This document shows positions 16,557 through 26,520 of a DNA stretch of 64,000 bases, piece by piece. The DNA is taken from contig JAXMGQ010000012.1 of the NCBI GenBank assembly GCA_046347195.1, positions 1 to 64,000 of the forward strand, given 5' to 3'. Under the pieces are notes generated by a model. It saw nothing but the letters and a program-made list of their open reading frames with translations. It did no database searches and was not told the DNA's origin. Each line of letters begins with the position of its first letter. The stretch's first letter is position 1. Position numbers and translations under genes: made by a program. The stretch is from TMP-86 sp046347195 (lineage in GTDB: Bacteria; Pseudomonadota; Gammaproteobacteria; Steroidobacterales; Steroidobacteraceae).

Positions 16557-19403
16557 ATGGATTCCCGCAACGAACAGCCGAAGCCAGTGTCGAAGCCGGT
16601 CATGGCCCGGGTCAACCGGCTGTTGCTCGGGCTCGTGCTGTACACCCTGGCCGGCGCCACCTTGATGCTCACCGGGGCGGGTGGTGAACGCTTTGCCCAT
16701 TACTTCGGCCTGCTGTCGGATGCGCCGGCCAACGTCATCGCGGCCGTCCTCACCGCCATCGTCGCACGGCACGAGCCGCGGGGACCCGTCCGAATGGCGT
16801 GGTTGTTGCTGACCGGCGCCATCGCGCTGTATGGCGTCGGCAGTGCCATCACGATAGCGTCGTGGATTCAGGGCGTGGAACCTTTCCCGGGGATATCCGA
16901 CGTGTTCTTCGTCGCGTTCTTTCCCGTCCTGTTCGCCTCGATCCTGTATTTCATCCGGGGCATGGCCGGGCGTGTGCCCTGGGTGCAGCTCAGCATGGAT
17001 GCGACCATCCTCATCGTCGGCTTCGGCGCCTTCTTCTGGTTCCTGGTGATCCGCCCCAGCGCGGCGGTCACCCAGGCCGATATCATCCGCAACACGCTCA
17101 GCCAGGCTTACCTTGCGATGAACTGCATCGCGCTGCTGATGCTGGGTATCCAGGTGCTGTCGAGCGGCGGCCGCCCAGGGGCCCGGCGCGTGCCGCTCCT
17201 GCTGCTCGCCGGATTCGCCATCATGTTCATGGGCGACATCGTGTGGTCGCTGATGAAGATTCGCGGGTACTACCTGTCGGGCGGGCTGCAGGACGTCATG
17301 TACCTCGTCTGCTACACCCCCATCTGCTTCGCCGCACGCGAACAGCTTCGCAAGGTCCGCTCCCGCAACGAGGCAACATCGCCCGGCGTGGATGCGCCCG
17401 GCGTGGATGCGCCCGGCGTGGATGCGCCCGGCGTGGACACGCTGGCGCAGATGCTGCCGTATGCCGCGATGCTGACCTCGCTGTTCGTGCTGGTGTTCCT
17501 GACGAGGGATGACATGAGCGGGCCGGTGCTCATCATGACCATGATCGTGTTCACGCTCACCGTGCTGGTGCTCGCCCGCCAGGCCATGGTCCTGCGCGAG
17601 CACGCGCAGGTGCGCGAACGCATCGCCGCGCAACGCGTCGAGGACCGCTACGCCTCGCTCATCGCCAACGCCTCCGACGCCATCATGATCGTGGGCGTCG
17701 ACGGCGAACTGCGGTTCGCCTCTCCCGCCTCGGAGCGCACGCTGGGATTGAAGCCCGGGGAGGTCTCCGGACGCAATCTGCTCGAGTTGTGGGCCGGCGA
17801 GGACGCCGAGCGGTTGCGCACCTTTCTCGAGGAAGTGGCTGCCTGCCGGGACGGCATGGTCGGGCCCGTGGAACTGCGCATCGAACGTGAGCGCGAACGC
17901 TTCGTGCTGGAGATCGTCGGCAGCAACCTGACCGGCGACTCCGCCGTGCAGGGCCTTGCGCTCAATTTCCGCGACATCACCGAGCGCAAGATGCTCGAGG
18001 AGCGGCTCCGCCAGCTCGCCTTCCACGATCCGCTCACCCTGCTGGCCAATCGCAACCTGTTCCGCGACCGGGTGCAGCATGCGGTTGCCATCGCGCAGCG
18101 TGACAGGACCGAGGTCACGGTGATGTTCCTCGACCTGGACAACTTCAAGAACGTCAACGATTCGCTGGGTCACGATGCCGGAGACCGCCTGCTGCAGGCA
18201 GTGGCGCAGCGGCTGGTCAAGACGACCCGGGGCTCGGACACCGTGTCGCGACTGGGCGGAGACGAGTTCGCCGTCCTGCTCGAGGCCGTGGCCACGCGCG
18301 CGGACGTGGAGGCGCTGGCGGGGGCCCTGATCTCGACGCTGGATGAACCGTTCTCGCTCGGCGACACGTGCGTGAAGGTCGCGGCCAGCCTCGGCGTGGC
18401 TTCCTCGCGCTACGCCAACGATGCGGAGGAACTGCTCGGCAATGCCGACATCGCCATGTACCACGCGAAGTCCGCCGGCAAGAAGCGCTACGTGATGTTC
18501 CAGCCCGAAATGCAGGAAAAGCTGCATCGGCGATTCCGCCTGGAGGCGGACATGGCCGGGGCCCTCGCGAAGCAGGAATTCTTCCTCGAATACCAGCCCA
18601 TCATCGATCTTGGCACGCGCTGCCTGCTCGGCGTGGAAGCGCTGGTGCGCTGGCGTCATCCGGATGCGGGCGTCATGATGCCCGGCCAGTTCATCCCGGT
18701 GGCCGAGGAGTCCGGGCAGATCATCGCGCTGAGCCGCTGGATCCTGTCACGGGCCTGCTCCGACCTGTACCAGTGGCGCCAGTCCATCCCCGGCGGCGCC
18801 GGCCTGCGAGTGGCGGTCAACATCTCCGCCCAGCACCTCCAGCACGGCGACCTGGCGCAGGACGTGGCCGATGCCCTCGCTGTCTCCGGCCTCGAAGCCG
18901 GCAACCTCGTCATCGAGCTCACCGAAAGCACGATCATGTACAACTCGGACGCCAACTTCGAGAAGCTCAGCCGGCTGAAGGCGCTGGGCGTGCGCCTCGC
19001 CATCGACGACTTCGGTACCGGCTATTCCTCCCTGTCGTACCTGCATCGCTTCCCGATCGACATCCTGAAGATCGACCGATCCTTCGTGAACCGGCTGACC
19101 AACTCGGACAACGGATCGGAGCTGGCGCGCGCGGTGATCACCCTCAGCGAGACGCTGGGTCTCGACACGGTGGCCGAGGGCATCGAGTTCGAGCCTCAGG
19201 TGGCGGCCCTGCTGGGCCTCGGCTGCGTGGCAGGACAGGGCTTCCTGTTCGCCCGACCCACCTCGCTCGACACCCTCGCCGACTCGGTGTTCGTCGCCAA
19301 CCGCAGCGCCCACTGGACCGCGCAGGCGGAGTTCGAGGACTTCACGGCCACTGGCCGATTCCAGGCGCTGAAGACGGCCGGCAGGCGCGGCAACGCCGCG
19401 TAG
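16557..19403 (+). CDS. membrane-bound PAS-GGDEF-EAL cyclic-di-GMP enzyme
   Basis: A 948-residue signalling protein. About ten hydrophobic segments fill residues 20-350, forming a membrane sensor. A PAS domain spans roughly 362-475 (DRYASLIANASDAIMIVG onward). The GGDEF domain carries intact GGDEF at 567-571 (synthesis of cyclic di-GMP) and the EAL domain carries EAL at 694-696, with DDFGTGYSS further on (hydrolysis). Both active-site signatures are intact, so either activity may dominate. A PGVDA repeat, four copies at 276-295, lies in a loop between membrane helices. The gene stands alone, after about 290 bp of featureless sequence, and is convergent with the broken membrane gene at 19448. 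Confidence 0.93.
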   Translation: MDSRNEQPKPVSKPVMARVNRLLLGLVLYTLAGATLMLTGAGGERFAHYFGLLSDAPANVIAAVLTAIVARHEPRGPVRMAWLLLTGAIALYGVGSAITIASWIQGVEPFPGISDVFFVAFFPVLFASILYFIRGMAGRVPWVQLSMDATILIVGFGAFFWFLVIRPSAAVTQADIIRNTLSQAYLAMNCIALLMLGIQVLSSGGRPGARRVPLLLLAGFAIMFMGDIVWSLMKIRGYYLSGGLQDVMYLVCYTPICFAAREQLRKVRSRNEATSPGVDAPGVDAPGVDAPGVDTLAQMLPYAAMLTSLFVLVFLTRDDMSGPVLIMTMIVFTLTVLVLARQAMVLREHAQVRERIAAQRVEDRYASLIANASDAIMIVGVDGELRFASPASERTLGLKPGEVSGRNLLELWAGEDAERLRTFLEEVAACRDGMVGPVELRIERERERFVLEIVGSNLTGDSAVQGLALNFRDITERKMLEERLRQLAFHDPLTLLANRNLFRDRVQHAVAIAQRDRTEVTVMFLDLDNFKNVNDSLGHDAGDRLLQAVAQRLVKTTRGSDTVSRLGGDEFAVLLEAVATRADVEALAGALISTLDEPFSLGDTCVKVAASLGVASSRYANDAEELLGNADIAMYHAKSAGKKRYVMFQPEMQEKLHRRFRLEADMAGALAKQEFFLEYQPIIDLGTRCLLGVEALVRWRHPDAGVMMPGQFIPVAEESGQIIALSRWILSRACSDLYQWRQSIPGGAGLRVAVNISAQHLQHGDLAQDVADALAVSGLEAGNLVIELTESTIMYNSDANFEKLSRLKALGVRLAIDDFGTGYSSLSYLHRFPIDILKIDRSFVNRLTNSDNGSELARAVITLSETLGLDTVAEGIEFEPQVAALLGLGCVAGQGFLFARPTSLDTLADSVFVANRSAHWTAQAEFEDFTATGRFQALKTAGRRGNAA
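17381..17440 (+). repeat. four tandem 15-bp units inside the GGDEF-EAL gene
   Basis: Unit GCCCGGCGTGGATGC repeated exactly three times, with a fourth copy differing at two bases. The 15-bp period keeps the frame and encodes PGVDA. Slippage would change loop length in steps of five residues without breaking the protein. Confidence 0.9.
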
Positions 19404-19447
19404 CGCCGCAGCCTCAACGGGACCTTGAGGCAACACCCGTCACGGTC

Positions 19448-22400
19448 TCACTCGGTCGCGGCCGGAACGATGACCGGCTCCGCCTCCTTGCGCCACCATC
19501 CACCCGCACCCAAGGCGCGCCACGCCGCCGGCAGCCATCGCACCAGCGCGAAAGCGAGCCACAGCGCCCACAGCAGCATGGCGAGCTTGTACCACCACAG
19601 CGAAACCGACAGCACCCAGGGCGCAGGCACCGGACCAGAAGACATGTCGTTGAACCAGGTCAGCGCGGTGAGGTCTGCCCCCAGCCGGCGATGCGCATGT
19701 CGGGCACGGCAAGCAGTCCATTGGGAATCGCTGAGACCAGTGACACGACGGTGATCACCGACAAGGCGATCATGACGACCTGCAGCGCATTGTACCGGCG
19801 CACGCTCCACGCCGCGGCGTCGACGCCCTCGCGCCAGCGCAGCGCGAACTGCCAGACCGTGAACAGCAGCAGCACCGCCCAGGAGAAGGTGCTCAAGCCC
19901 AGGCCCAGCAACAGCCATTCATGCATGCGCAGCGAGGAGTGGACGCTTCGCGACAGCAGCACGGCGAGCACGATGAACACCAGCAGCTCGCCCCAGTACA
20001 GGATCGCCGGACCCACGCCCGACCCGCCGGCCATCAGGATCCAGCGGTCCGAGGGCGATCGCAGCACCGAATTCAGGTTGCTGCCGGCGGTCCTGAGATC
20101 CACGCCCGGCAGGCGCGTCAGCAAGCCGACGCCCGCAGTGCGCTGCCAGTGGATGTGGATGCGGTGCGAACCCGGCAGGACGGCCAAAGGCAGTTCGCCC
20201 TTCTCCGGCCGCACCGAAATGACCGAGTCGTCCATCCTGACATCACTGACCTGTGCATCGGCGGGAAGCGCGATGAGGTGACGCCCACCCTGGGTGCTGC
20301 GATACGACAGCGTGAGATCCGTTTCGCTCGCCCGCTTGCCCACCGCGGCGCTGAGCGTCGCCTGGTCGATCGCGAGTGTCGCGCCCTTCACTGCGGTGGG
20401 CCGCGTCACGCTCACCTTCAGCGTCTCACCCGGGCGCGGATGGTACTCATACGTCCAGTCACCGGCGATCCTCTCCGGCAGCACGGCGGGCGGCCCGTCA
20501 AAGCGGGTTCGCCACGTCGGACTCACCTTGAAGCTCCACACCTCGATCCAGGCCGCCTCCTTCGGCGCCGCCAGGATGAGCGTGTCGGACCGGCTGATGC
20601 CGATTGCCACCTCACGCCGGCGGCGTTGCTGTCGAAGCCCACCAGCACGTTGCCATCGCGAGCCTCCACGCCGGCGGTCAGCACCGACTCCCCGCCGAGC
20701 AAGGGCACCTTCAGGAGAATCCGCTTTGCGGGTGCAAGCCGCTCGATGGTGGTGGACACCGACCAGTCCAGATCGAGCGTCAGTTGTCGATGCACGCGCA
20801 CGAAGGGCGGGAACTGGGCGGAGGTCTCCGACGGCTCGTTCGTGGCGACGGCCTTGCGCCGCACCAGCTCCAGCGTGTTGGCGAGCAATCGGCCGCATTC
20901 ACTCCCGTGACATCCCAGCCGGTGCCGGCGACTGAAATGGCACGCGGCACCTGCGGAAAGAGGAGCTGGATCGAGTCTGCGGCGGCAGGTGGCCAGCCAC
21001 CCTGACCTGGTGCACACCCGGCTGGAGCGCGATCCAGTATTGCTGGGAACTGTCACGATAGACTCCGGCCACCGCCGTGCCGTCGACGCTCACCGAGTCG
21101 GGGCTCGAAGCGGTTCGCCGCCGAAGGCAGCGCCACCGCCACGTCCGTGAGCGCCGACACCTCGAGTTGAGCCTCGAGGTTGCCCGGCTCCAGCGACGCG
21201 AGGCCGAAGGACCTCGGGACAACTCGGCAGGCATTCGGGCGGGCGCGTGAGCCGGTTCCGCAATTCGTTCAGCGCTTGCGCATCGGGCGTCGCGGCGGCG
21301 CGCACCGATCCTGTTCCAGCTCCGAGCAGCGACAGCAGCACGAGGATCGTCGCGGTTATACCCCGCATCGCCAGGAGCCGGCGCCACTGCGCCCGCAGGT
21401 CATCCCCGCTTCTCGCCAGCACGACGAACACGAGAGCCAGCAAGGCAACTCCGAGCACCCGCCATGCCGACATCGCGAGGGTCGGCAGGATGACGAACCG
21501 GACGCTCTGCGCTGCCTCCACCGGCCCGGCCCAGGAATACTCGTAGGAGACGAAGTTCCATCGCGGTCGTCCCGGGCCGGCCTGCACCAGCGTTCCGGGG
21601 GCATAGCCCTGGTACGAGCGCTCTGACGAGAGGGACATGCCATAGGGATTCTCGACCTTGGCCGCGCTTGCCGGCGCCGCCTCGATCTGTAGTGCAGATG
21701 CGTCCGCCGCGCCCTGCGTCTCCATCTCGTCCAGCTCAACCGGTGACGGCTCGCTCTCCTGGACGGGGGGCGGCGCGCTGTCCCGCCGCGTTGCCGTCAC
21801 GACGATTTCCTCCGCGCGCGGTGCACCGGCGGCCCTGGGAGCCGCCATGGGTACGAGGCTCGCGGGATAAACCTCGCCGCGGTCCGCCAATTGCGGGTAG
21901 AGCGCATAGCGGACCTGAGAGATGGCGAAAGGCACCAATACCACCAGCAACAGCGCCAGCAGCGCAGTCCGCGCCCAGGACGCGAGGACGCGCGGCTTGC
22001 CCTCGGGTGCCACGCGCAGGATCGCCAGCGAGACCAGCACCGCCAGCAACAGCCACACGAGCGAGGCGTTCTCATGATGCACCAGCGCCACGGCCAGCAG
22101 GGTCACGGCGGCGAAGCCGGCACCGAACAGGCGCAGGGCGATGGCCGCCGTGATCAGCAGGAGAAACAGGTCCAGCAGCCGCCATTGCTCGACCCAGGCC
22201 TGTGGCGCGGAGTCCGCGCCCAGCGCGGCCAGCAGCCGATGCCCCGGCGGCATGACCAGGACTCCCGAGACATTGTCGAAGCGCTGCACCCAGCCCGTGG
22301 CGAGACGCGTCCCCCACTCGACTCCAGTCGGCCCAACGTCGACAGCGTCAGTTGCGGGCTGCGCAATTCCACCCCGCTCGTGGCGGCGTCCGCCCCTTCG

Positions 22401-23585
22401 GTCACCAGCAGGCTCTCGCCGTTTCGCGTCGCGCTGGCGAGGCGATAGGGCTTGACCATGTCGAGCCGCCAGTTCGCCCGAAGCTGCCCATTGATCTCAT
22501 CGGCGATCGTGTAGCCGCCATGATCGAAATCCAGGTAGAGCTGGCGGTGCAGGGTGAGCCGGTTGCCGTCCTGGGCCGACAGGCCGCGACTGCGCTCCAC
22601 CACGCGCAGGCTGCCGCCGGGCAGGAGGCGGAAATTCGGGAAGCCGCGCCATTCGGGCGGGACGTTCGCCTGGGCGGGGTCGATGCTCTCCGCACCCTCC
22701 ACGGCCGCCACGCGCAGGCGATCATTGGCGGCGAACGCCCAGATCTCCTGCCGCGCCCAGATACCCCGGGCCGCGGGCAAGGTGATGCCGGAGGCACTGT
22801 CGCTGCCACGGGCCGTGAGCCGGATGTCCCAGCTTCCCGCGCGCACCTGCACGCGCAACCGGCCGTCCGGGTCGAGGCGGGCCGGCAGCGCACTGCTGAT
22901 CGACATCGGCGTGAACCCCGCCGGCAGGACCGTGGACGTCGGAGTTCCTCCCGCGCATCGCCCGCCACCTGCAGCCGCAGGTGCGTCGTGAGGATGGCGG
23001 GCAGTTCGTCGGCCAGCAGCCGGTAGACCTGCACCTCGATGCCCTGGGCTTGCTGCCCGACGCGGGGTTTGCCCAGCCAGACGGCGCCACCGGGACGCTC
23101 GGCCTGGGATACCGCGCGGCCTTCCAGTTGCAAGGACACGAGGCCCGACTGCGCCGGGATGGGGAGCGACTCGGGACGTTTCTCCCAGGCAATGCCACGG
23201 ATGTCGTAGCGTCCCGGCGCCAGGCGCAGGTGTGGGACGCCTTCGTGTGACACGACCGCCCCGGCCTTGCCATTGACGGTGACGTTGCGCGGCCAGTACT
23301 CGGTGCTGCCCGGCAATGCGACCCACGCGTCGTTGAATACCCTCCAGCTCTGTGCGAAGCGGCCGCCGGCGCCATCCAGTTCCAGGCTGAGCCGGCCCGG
23401 CCAGGCGCAGATGCGTGCCTGCGCATCACCGGGATCCGCATTCAGGAACAGGGGCAGCGGCGAAACTCCTGGCCATCCAGCACCCACCCCTGCCAGCCAT
23501 CGATGTCCCGGGGCACCGACACGGCAGCGAATGACGACAACGGCAGCAAGACCGACGCGATGAAAAGACGGATCAGCAGCCTCAT
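19448..23585 (-). pseudogene. large polytopic membrane protein gene with about nine frameshifts
   Basis: Pieces of one protein of roughly 1,380 residues spread over all three minus frames. The start MRLLIRLFIASVLLP with cleavage near SSFA has a good GGAGGG ribosome site. Successive pieces are a soluble domain (VPRDIDGWQGWVLDGQEF), a long beta-rich domain, a block of transmembrane helices (22200-21880), a loop containing EEIVVTATRR, further helices, a second soluble domain and a C-terminal helix pair ending in the 19448 stop. Shifts lie near 23455, 22940, 22333, 21220, 21090, 21010, 20890, 20625 and 19690. No stop interrupts the coding frame between shifts. I do not recognise the family. Either a freshly inactivated gene or a poorly called stretch. 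Confidence 0.75.
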
Positions 23586-23684
23586 CCGAGGATCCCTCCA
23601 GCGAAAATCCCGATGCTTCCTGTCAAACGTGCCCGCGGCGTTGGCGGGGTCGAGGCGGCGTTCCACCCGGCGCGCACGAGCCTC

Positions 23685-24104
23685 TCAGGCTGGCGTCTTC
23701 CACAGCGCCATCAACACCGGCAGCACCATGGGCCGCAGCTTCGCCGGCACCCGCGCCAGGAGCGAAGCCTCGAAGCTCTCCACCACCTTGCGCACCTTCG
23801 CGACGAGCTTGCGCCCCCTGAGCGTGAGCTGCAACGCCTGGGAACGGCCATCCACGGGTCGGCGCTCCAGCAGTCCGCGTGCCTGCAGGCGCGCGACGAA
23901 CGGCACCATGTTGGCCCGCTGGATCTCGAGGCTGCGACCCGCGGCGCTCTGGGTGATGCCGGGACTCGCCTCCACCAGCAGGAGAAAGGCCACGTCGGCG
24001 TGCCGCAAGTGAAGCGGCGCGAGCCGCCGGTTCAGCTCGGCGAGCGTCGCGCTGGAGGCGCGTCGCAGGACATAACCGGGGAATTGTTCCAGCGGGTCGT
24101 GCAT
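23685..24104 (-). CDS. MarR-family regulator of the ferulate-type operon
   Basis: A 139-residue winged-helix regulator: LRHADVAFLLLVEASPGITQSAAGRSLEIQR covers the helix-turn-helix, and RLQARGLLERRPVDGRSQALQLTLRGRK the wing. It is divergent from the aldehyde dehydrogenase gene, and a 17-bp dyad sits between the two starts. MarR proteins (FerC/FerR type) commonly repress hydroxycinnamate catabolic genes and are released by hydroxycinnamoyl-CoA thioesters. That role fits the downstream operon and is inferred, not shown. The start ATG at 24104 directly opens the conserved HDPLEQFPGYVLRRA helix. Confidence 0.88.
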   Translation of the reverse strand: MHDPLEQFPGYVLRRASSATLAELNRRLAPLHLRHADVAFLLLVEASPGITQSAAGRSLEIQRANMVPFVARLQARGLLERRPVDGRSQALQLTLRGRKLVAKVRKVVESFEASLLARVPAKLRPMVLPVLMALWKTPA

Positions 24105-24147
24105 GGTCGTGACGATGGTTGTAAAGCAAGCCGGTGTGGATTTAAAC

Positions 24148-24164
24148 TGTTATTGGTCATAACA
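24148..24164. promoter_or_regulatory. inverted repeat TGTTAT-N5-ATAACA, probable MarR operator
   Basis: A perfect 6-bp inverted repeat with centre TGGTC in the 124-bp divergent gap between the MarR gene and the aldehyde dehydrogenase gene. Size and position are typical for a MarR dimer site controlling both directions. Confidence 0.75.
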
Positions 24165-24228
24165 ATCAAGTCGCCGCCGCGCCAGGGTCGGGCGGCGCCC
24201 GCCACGCTCGCATCATGGGAGTTGACGC

Positions 24229-25626
24229 ATGAAGTTCGAACGCAGGAATCCGCTGACCGGCGAGGTGGCCTCCTCGGCCGCCGCGCTCACCCCCGCCGAC
24301 ATCCCCGCCATCGTCGCCCGTGCCGCCAAGGCCTTTCCCGCCTGGGCCGCCACCGGGCCCAACGCCAGGCGCGCGGTGCTGATGAAGGCTGCCGCGGCGC
24401 TCGAGGCGCGAGCGGAGGCCTTCGTCGCGGCGATGATGGCCGAGATCGGCGCGACGAAGGGCTGGGCAATGTTCAACCTCGGACTCGCGGCCTCCATGGT
24501 GCGCGAGGCCGCCGCCCTGACGACGCAGATCGCGGGCGAGGTCATCCCTTCCGACAAGCCCGGTTGCCTCGCCATGGCCTTGAAGGAGCCGGTGGGCGTG
24601 ATCCTCGGCATCGCGCCGTGGAATGCCCCCATCATCCTGGGCGTGCGCGCCATCGCCGTGCCGCTGGCCTGCGGCAATGCGGTGATCCTCAAGGCCTCCG
24701 AGACCTGCCCGCGAACGCACGAACTCATCATCGAGGCCTTCGCGCAAGCCGGCTTCCCCGAAGGCGTGGTCAACGTGGTCACGAACGCACCGCAGGATGC
24801 CGCCGCCGTCGTGGGCGCGCTCATCGACGCACCGGAGGTGAAGCGCATCAACTTCACCGGCTCCACCGCCGTGGGTCGCATCATCGCGAAACGTGCGGCA
24901 GAGCACCTGAAGCCCTGCCTGCTGGAACTCGGCGGCAAGGCCCCGCTGGTCGTGCTCGCGGATGCCGATCTCGATGAGGCGGTGAAGGCCGCCGCGTTCG
25001 GCGCGTTCATGAACCAGGGGCAGATCTGCATGTCCACCGAACGCATCATCGTGGTCGAGGCGGTGGCGGAGGAATTTGCGAAGCGCTTCGCCGCCAAGGC
25101 GAAGTCCATGGCGGCGGGCGACCCGCGCGAAGGCAAGACCCCGCTGGGCGCCGTGGTCGACCGCAAGACCGTCGATCACGTGAACGCCCTCATCGAAGAT
25201 GCGCGCGGCAAGGGCGCGAGGATCCTCGCCGGCGGCACGGCGGATTCGGTGCTCATGCCCGCTACCGTCGTCGATGGTGTCACCGCCAGCATGAACCTCT
25301 ACCGCGACGAGAGCTTCGGTCCGGTCGTGGGCATCCTGCGTGCCCGTGACGAGGATGATGCGATCCGGCTCGCCAACGACACGCAGTACGGCCTGTCGGC
25401 TTCCGTGTTCACGCGCGATGTGGCCCGTGGCCTCGGCGTGGCGCGCCGCATCCGCTCCGGCATCTGCCACGTCAACGGCCCCACGGTGCACGATGAGGCG
25501 CAGATGCCCTTCGGCGGTGTGGGCGCCTCCGGCTACGGCCGGTTCGGCGGCCGGGCCGGCATCGACAGCTTCACCGAGCTGCGCTGGATCACGGTGGAAA
25601 CCCAACCTGGCCACTTCCCCATCTGA
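24229..25626 (+). CDS. vdh: aldehyde dehydrogenase, vanillin/salicylaldehyde type
   Basis: A 465-residue NAD(P)-dependent aldehyde dehydrogenase. The general base Glu233 lies in LLELGGKAPL and the nucleophile Cys267 in NQGQICMSTER; the PWNAP and FTGSTAVGR cofactor motifs precede them. The terminal PFGGVGASGYGRFGG is typical of the family. The sequence style matches vanillin and salicylaldehyde dehydrogenases. It leads an operon with a hydroxycinnamoyl-CoA hydratase-lyase and an acyl-CoA synthetase, as in the CoA-dependent, non-beta-oxidative ferulate pathway. It would oxidise vanillin (or 4-hydroxybenzaldehyde) to the acid in the cytosol. The gene name rests on this context. Confidence 0.87.
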   Translation: MKFERRNPLTGEVASSAAALTPADIPAIVARAAKAFPAWAATGPNARRAVLMKAAAALEARAEAFVAAMMAEIGATKGWAMFNLGLAASMVREAAALTTQIAGEVIPSDKPGCLAMALKEPVGVILGIAPWNAPIILGVRAIAVPLACGNAVILKASETCPRTHELIIEAFAQAGFPEGVVNVVTNAPQDAAAVVGALIDAPEVKRINFTGSTAVGRIIAKRAAEHLKPCLLELGGKAPLVVLADADLDEAVKAAAFGAFMNQGQICMSTERIIVVEAVAEEFAKRFAAKAKSMAAGDPREGKTPLGAVVDRKTVDHVNALIEDARGKGARILAGGTADSVLMPATVVDGVTASMNLYRDESFGPVVGILRARDEDDAIRLANDTQYGLSASVFTRDVARGLGVARRIRSGICHVNGPTVHDEAQMPFGGVGASGYGRFGGRAGIDSFTELRWITVETQPGHFPI

Positions 25627-25652
25627 ACGAACCATCCACCGGAGAGTTTTCC

Positions 25653-26492
25653 ATGAGCGAAAGAGCCGAAGCCGAAACGGTCGCGTACAGCGTCGAGGGC
25701 GGCATCGCGTGGGTCCGATTCAACCGCCCCGAGAAGCGCAACTGCATGAGCCCGAAGCTCAACCGGCAGATGTTGCGCGTGCTCACGGAGCTCGAGTTCC
25801 GCGACGATGTGGGCGTGCTGGTGCTCACCGGCGAGGGCTCGGCCTGGTCGGCCGGCATGGACCTCAAGGAATATTTCCGGGAGACCGAGGCCCAGGGCCT
25901 CGCGGGCGTGCGCCGGTCGCAGCGTGAAGCCTACACGTGGTGGGAAAGGCTGCGCTGGTACCAGAAGGTGACCATCGCCATGGTCAACGGCTGGTGCTTC
26001 GGCGGCGGCTACGGTCCGCTGTTCGCCTGCGATCTCGCCATCTGCGCCGATGAGGCGCAGTTCGGGCTGTCGGAGATCAACTGGGGCATCCTCCCCGGGG
26101 GCGGGGCCACCAAGGTGGTCTGCGACCTCATGCCCATGCGCAAGGCCATGTACCACGCCTTGCTGGGCGAGAACCTCGGTGGCAAGGAAGCCGAGGCCGC
26201 GGGCCTCGTGAACGAGTCGGTGCCCGCCGCGCAGCTTCGCGCGCGCGTCGAGGAAGTGGCCGGCAAGCTCCTGAAGAAGAACTGGGAAACGCTCAAGGCC
26301 ACCAAGGATGCGGTGCGCCGCGCGCGCGAGATGACCTATGACAATGCCGAGGACTACCTGATCCGTGCGCAGGAGGCTCTCAACTGGCACGACAAGAGCG
26401 ATGGGCGGCACGTGGGCATGAAGCAGTTCCTGGATGACAAGAGCTACAAGCCGGGCCTGGGCGAGTACGACAAGGCGAGCGGTTCACGCTGA
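25653..26492 (+). CDS. ech: p-hydroxycinnamoyl-CoA hydratase/lyase (feruloyl-CoA)
   Basis: A 279-residue crotonase-fold enzyme. The oxyanion-hole segments are SAWSAGMDLKEYFRE and NGWCFGGGYGPLFACDLAI. FGLSEINWGILPGGG supplies the acidic residue, and the Trp/Tyr-rich stretch YTWWERLRWYQK is characteristic of hydroxycinnamoyl-CoA hydratase-lyases. These hydrate feruloyl-CoA and split it to vanillin and acetyl-CoA. The length equals that of characterised family members. It lies 26 bp after the aldehyde dehydrogenase gene and 28 bp before the ligase gene; GGAGAG precedes its ATG. Caffeoyl- and coumaroyl-CoA are other likely substrates. Confidence 0.9.
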   Translation: MSERAEAETVAYSVEGGIAWVRFNRPEKRNCMSPKLNRQMLRVLTELEFRDDVGVLVLTGEGSAWSAGMDLKEYFRETEAQGLAGVRRSQREAYTWWERLRWYQKVTIAMVNGWCFGGGYGPLFACDLAICADEAQFGLSEINWGILPGGGATKVVCDLMPMRKAMYHALLGENLGGKEAEAAGLVNESVPAAQLRARVEEVAGKLLKKNWETLKATKDAVRRAREMTYDNAEDYLIRAQEALNWHDKSDGRHVGMKQFLDDKSYKPGLGEYDKASGSR

Positions 26493-26520
26493 ACTCCCTG
26501 ACACGATACGGGCCCTGCCG

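Noticed and set aside
16317..18659. 780-residue minus-strand open frame opposite the GGDEF-EAL gene
   Set aside because: Low-complexity His/Arg/Gln composition and no motif; the plus strand has intact PAS, GGDEF and EAL domains.
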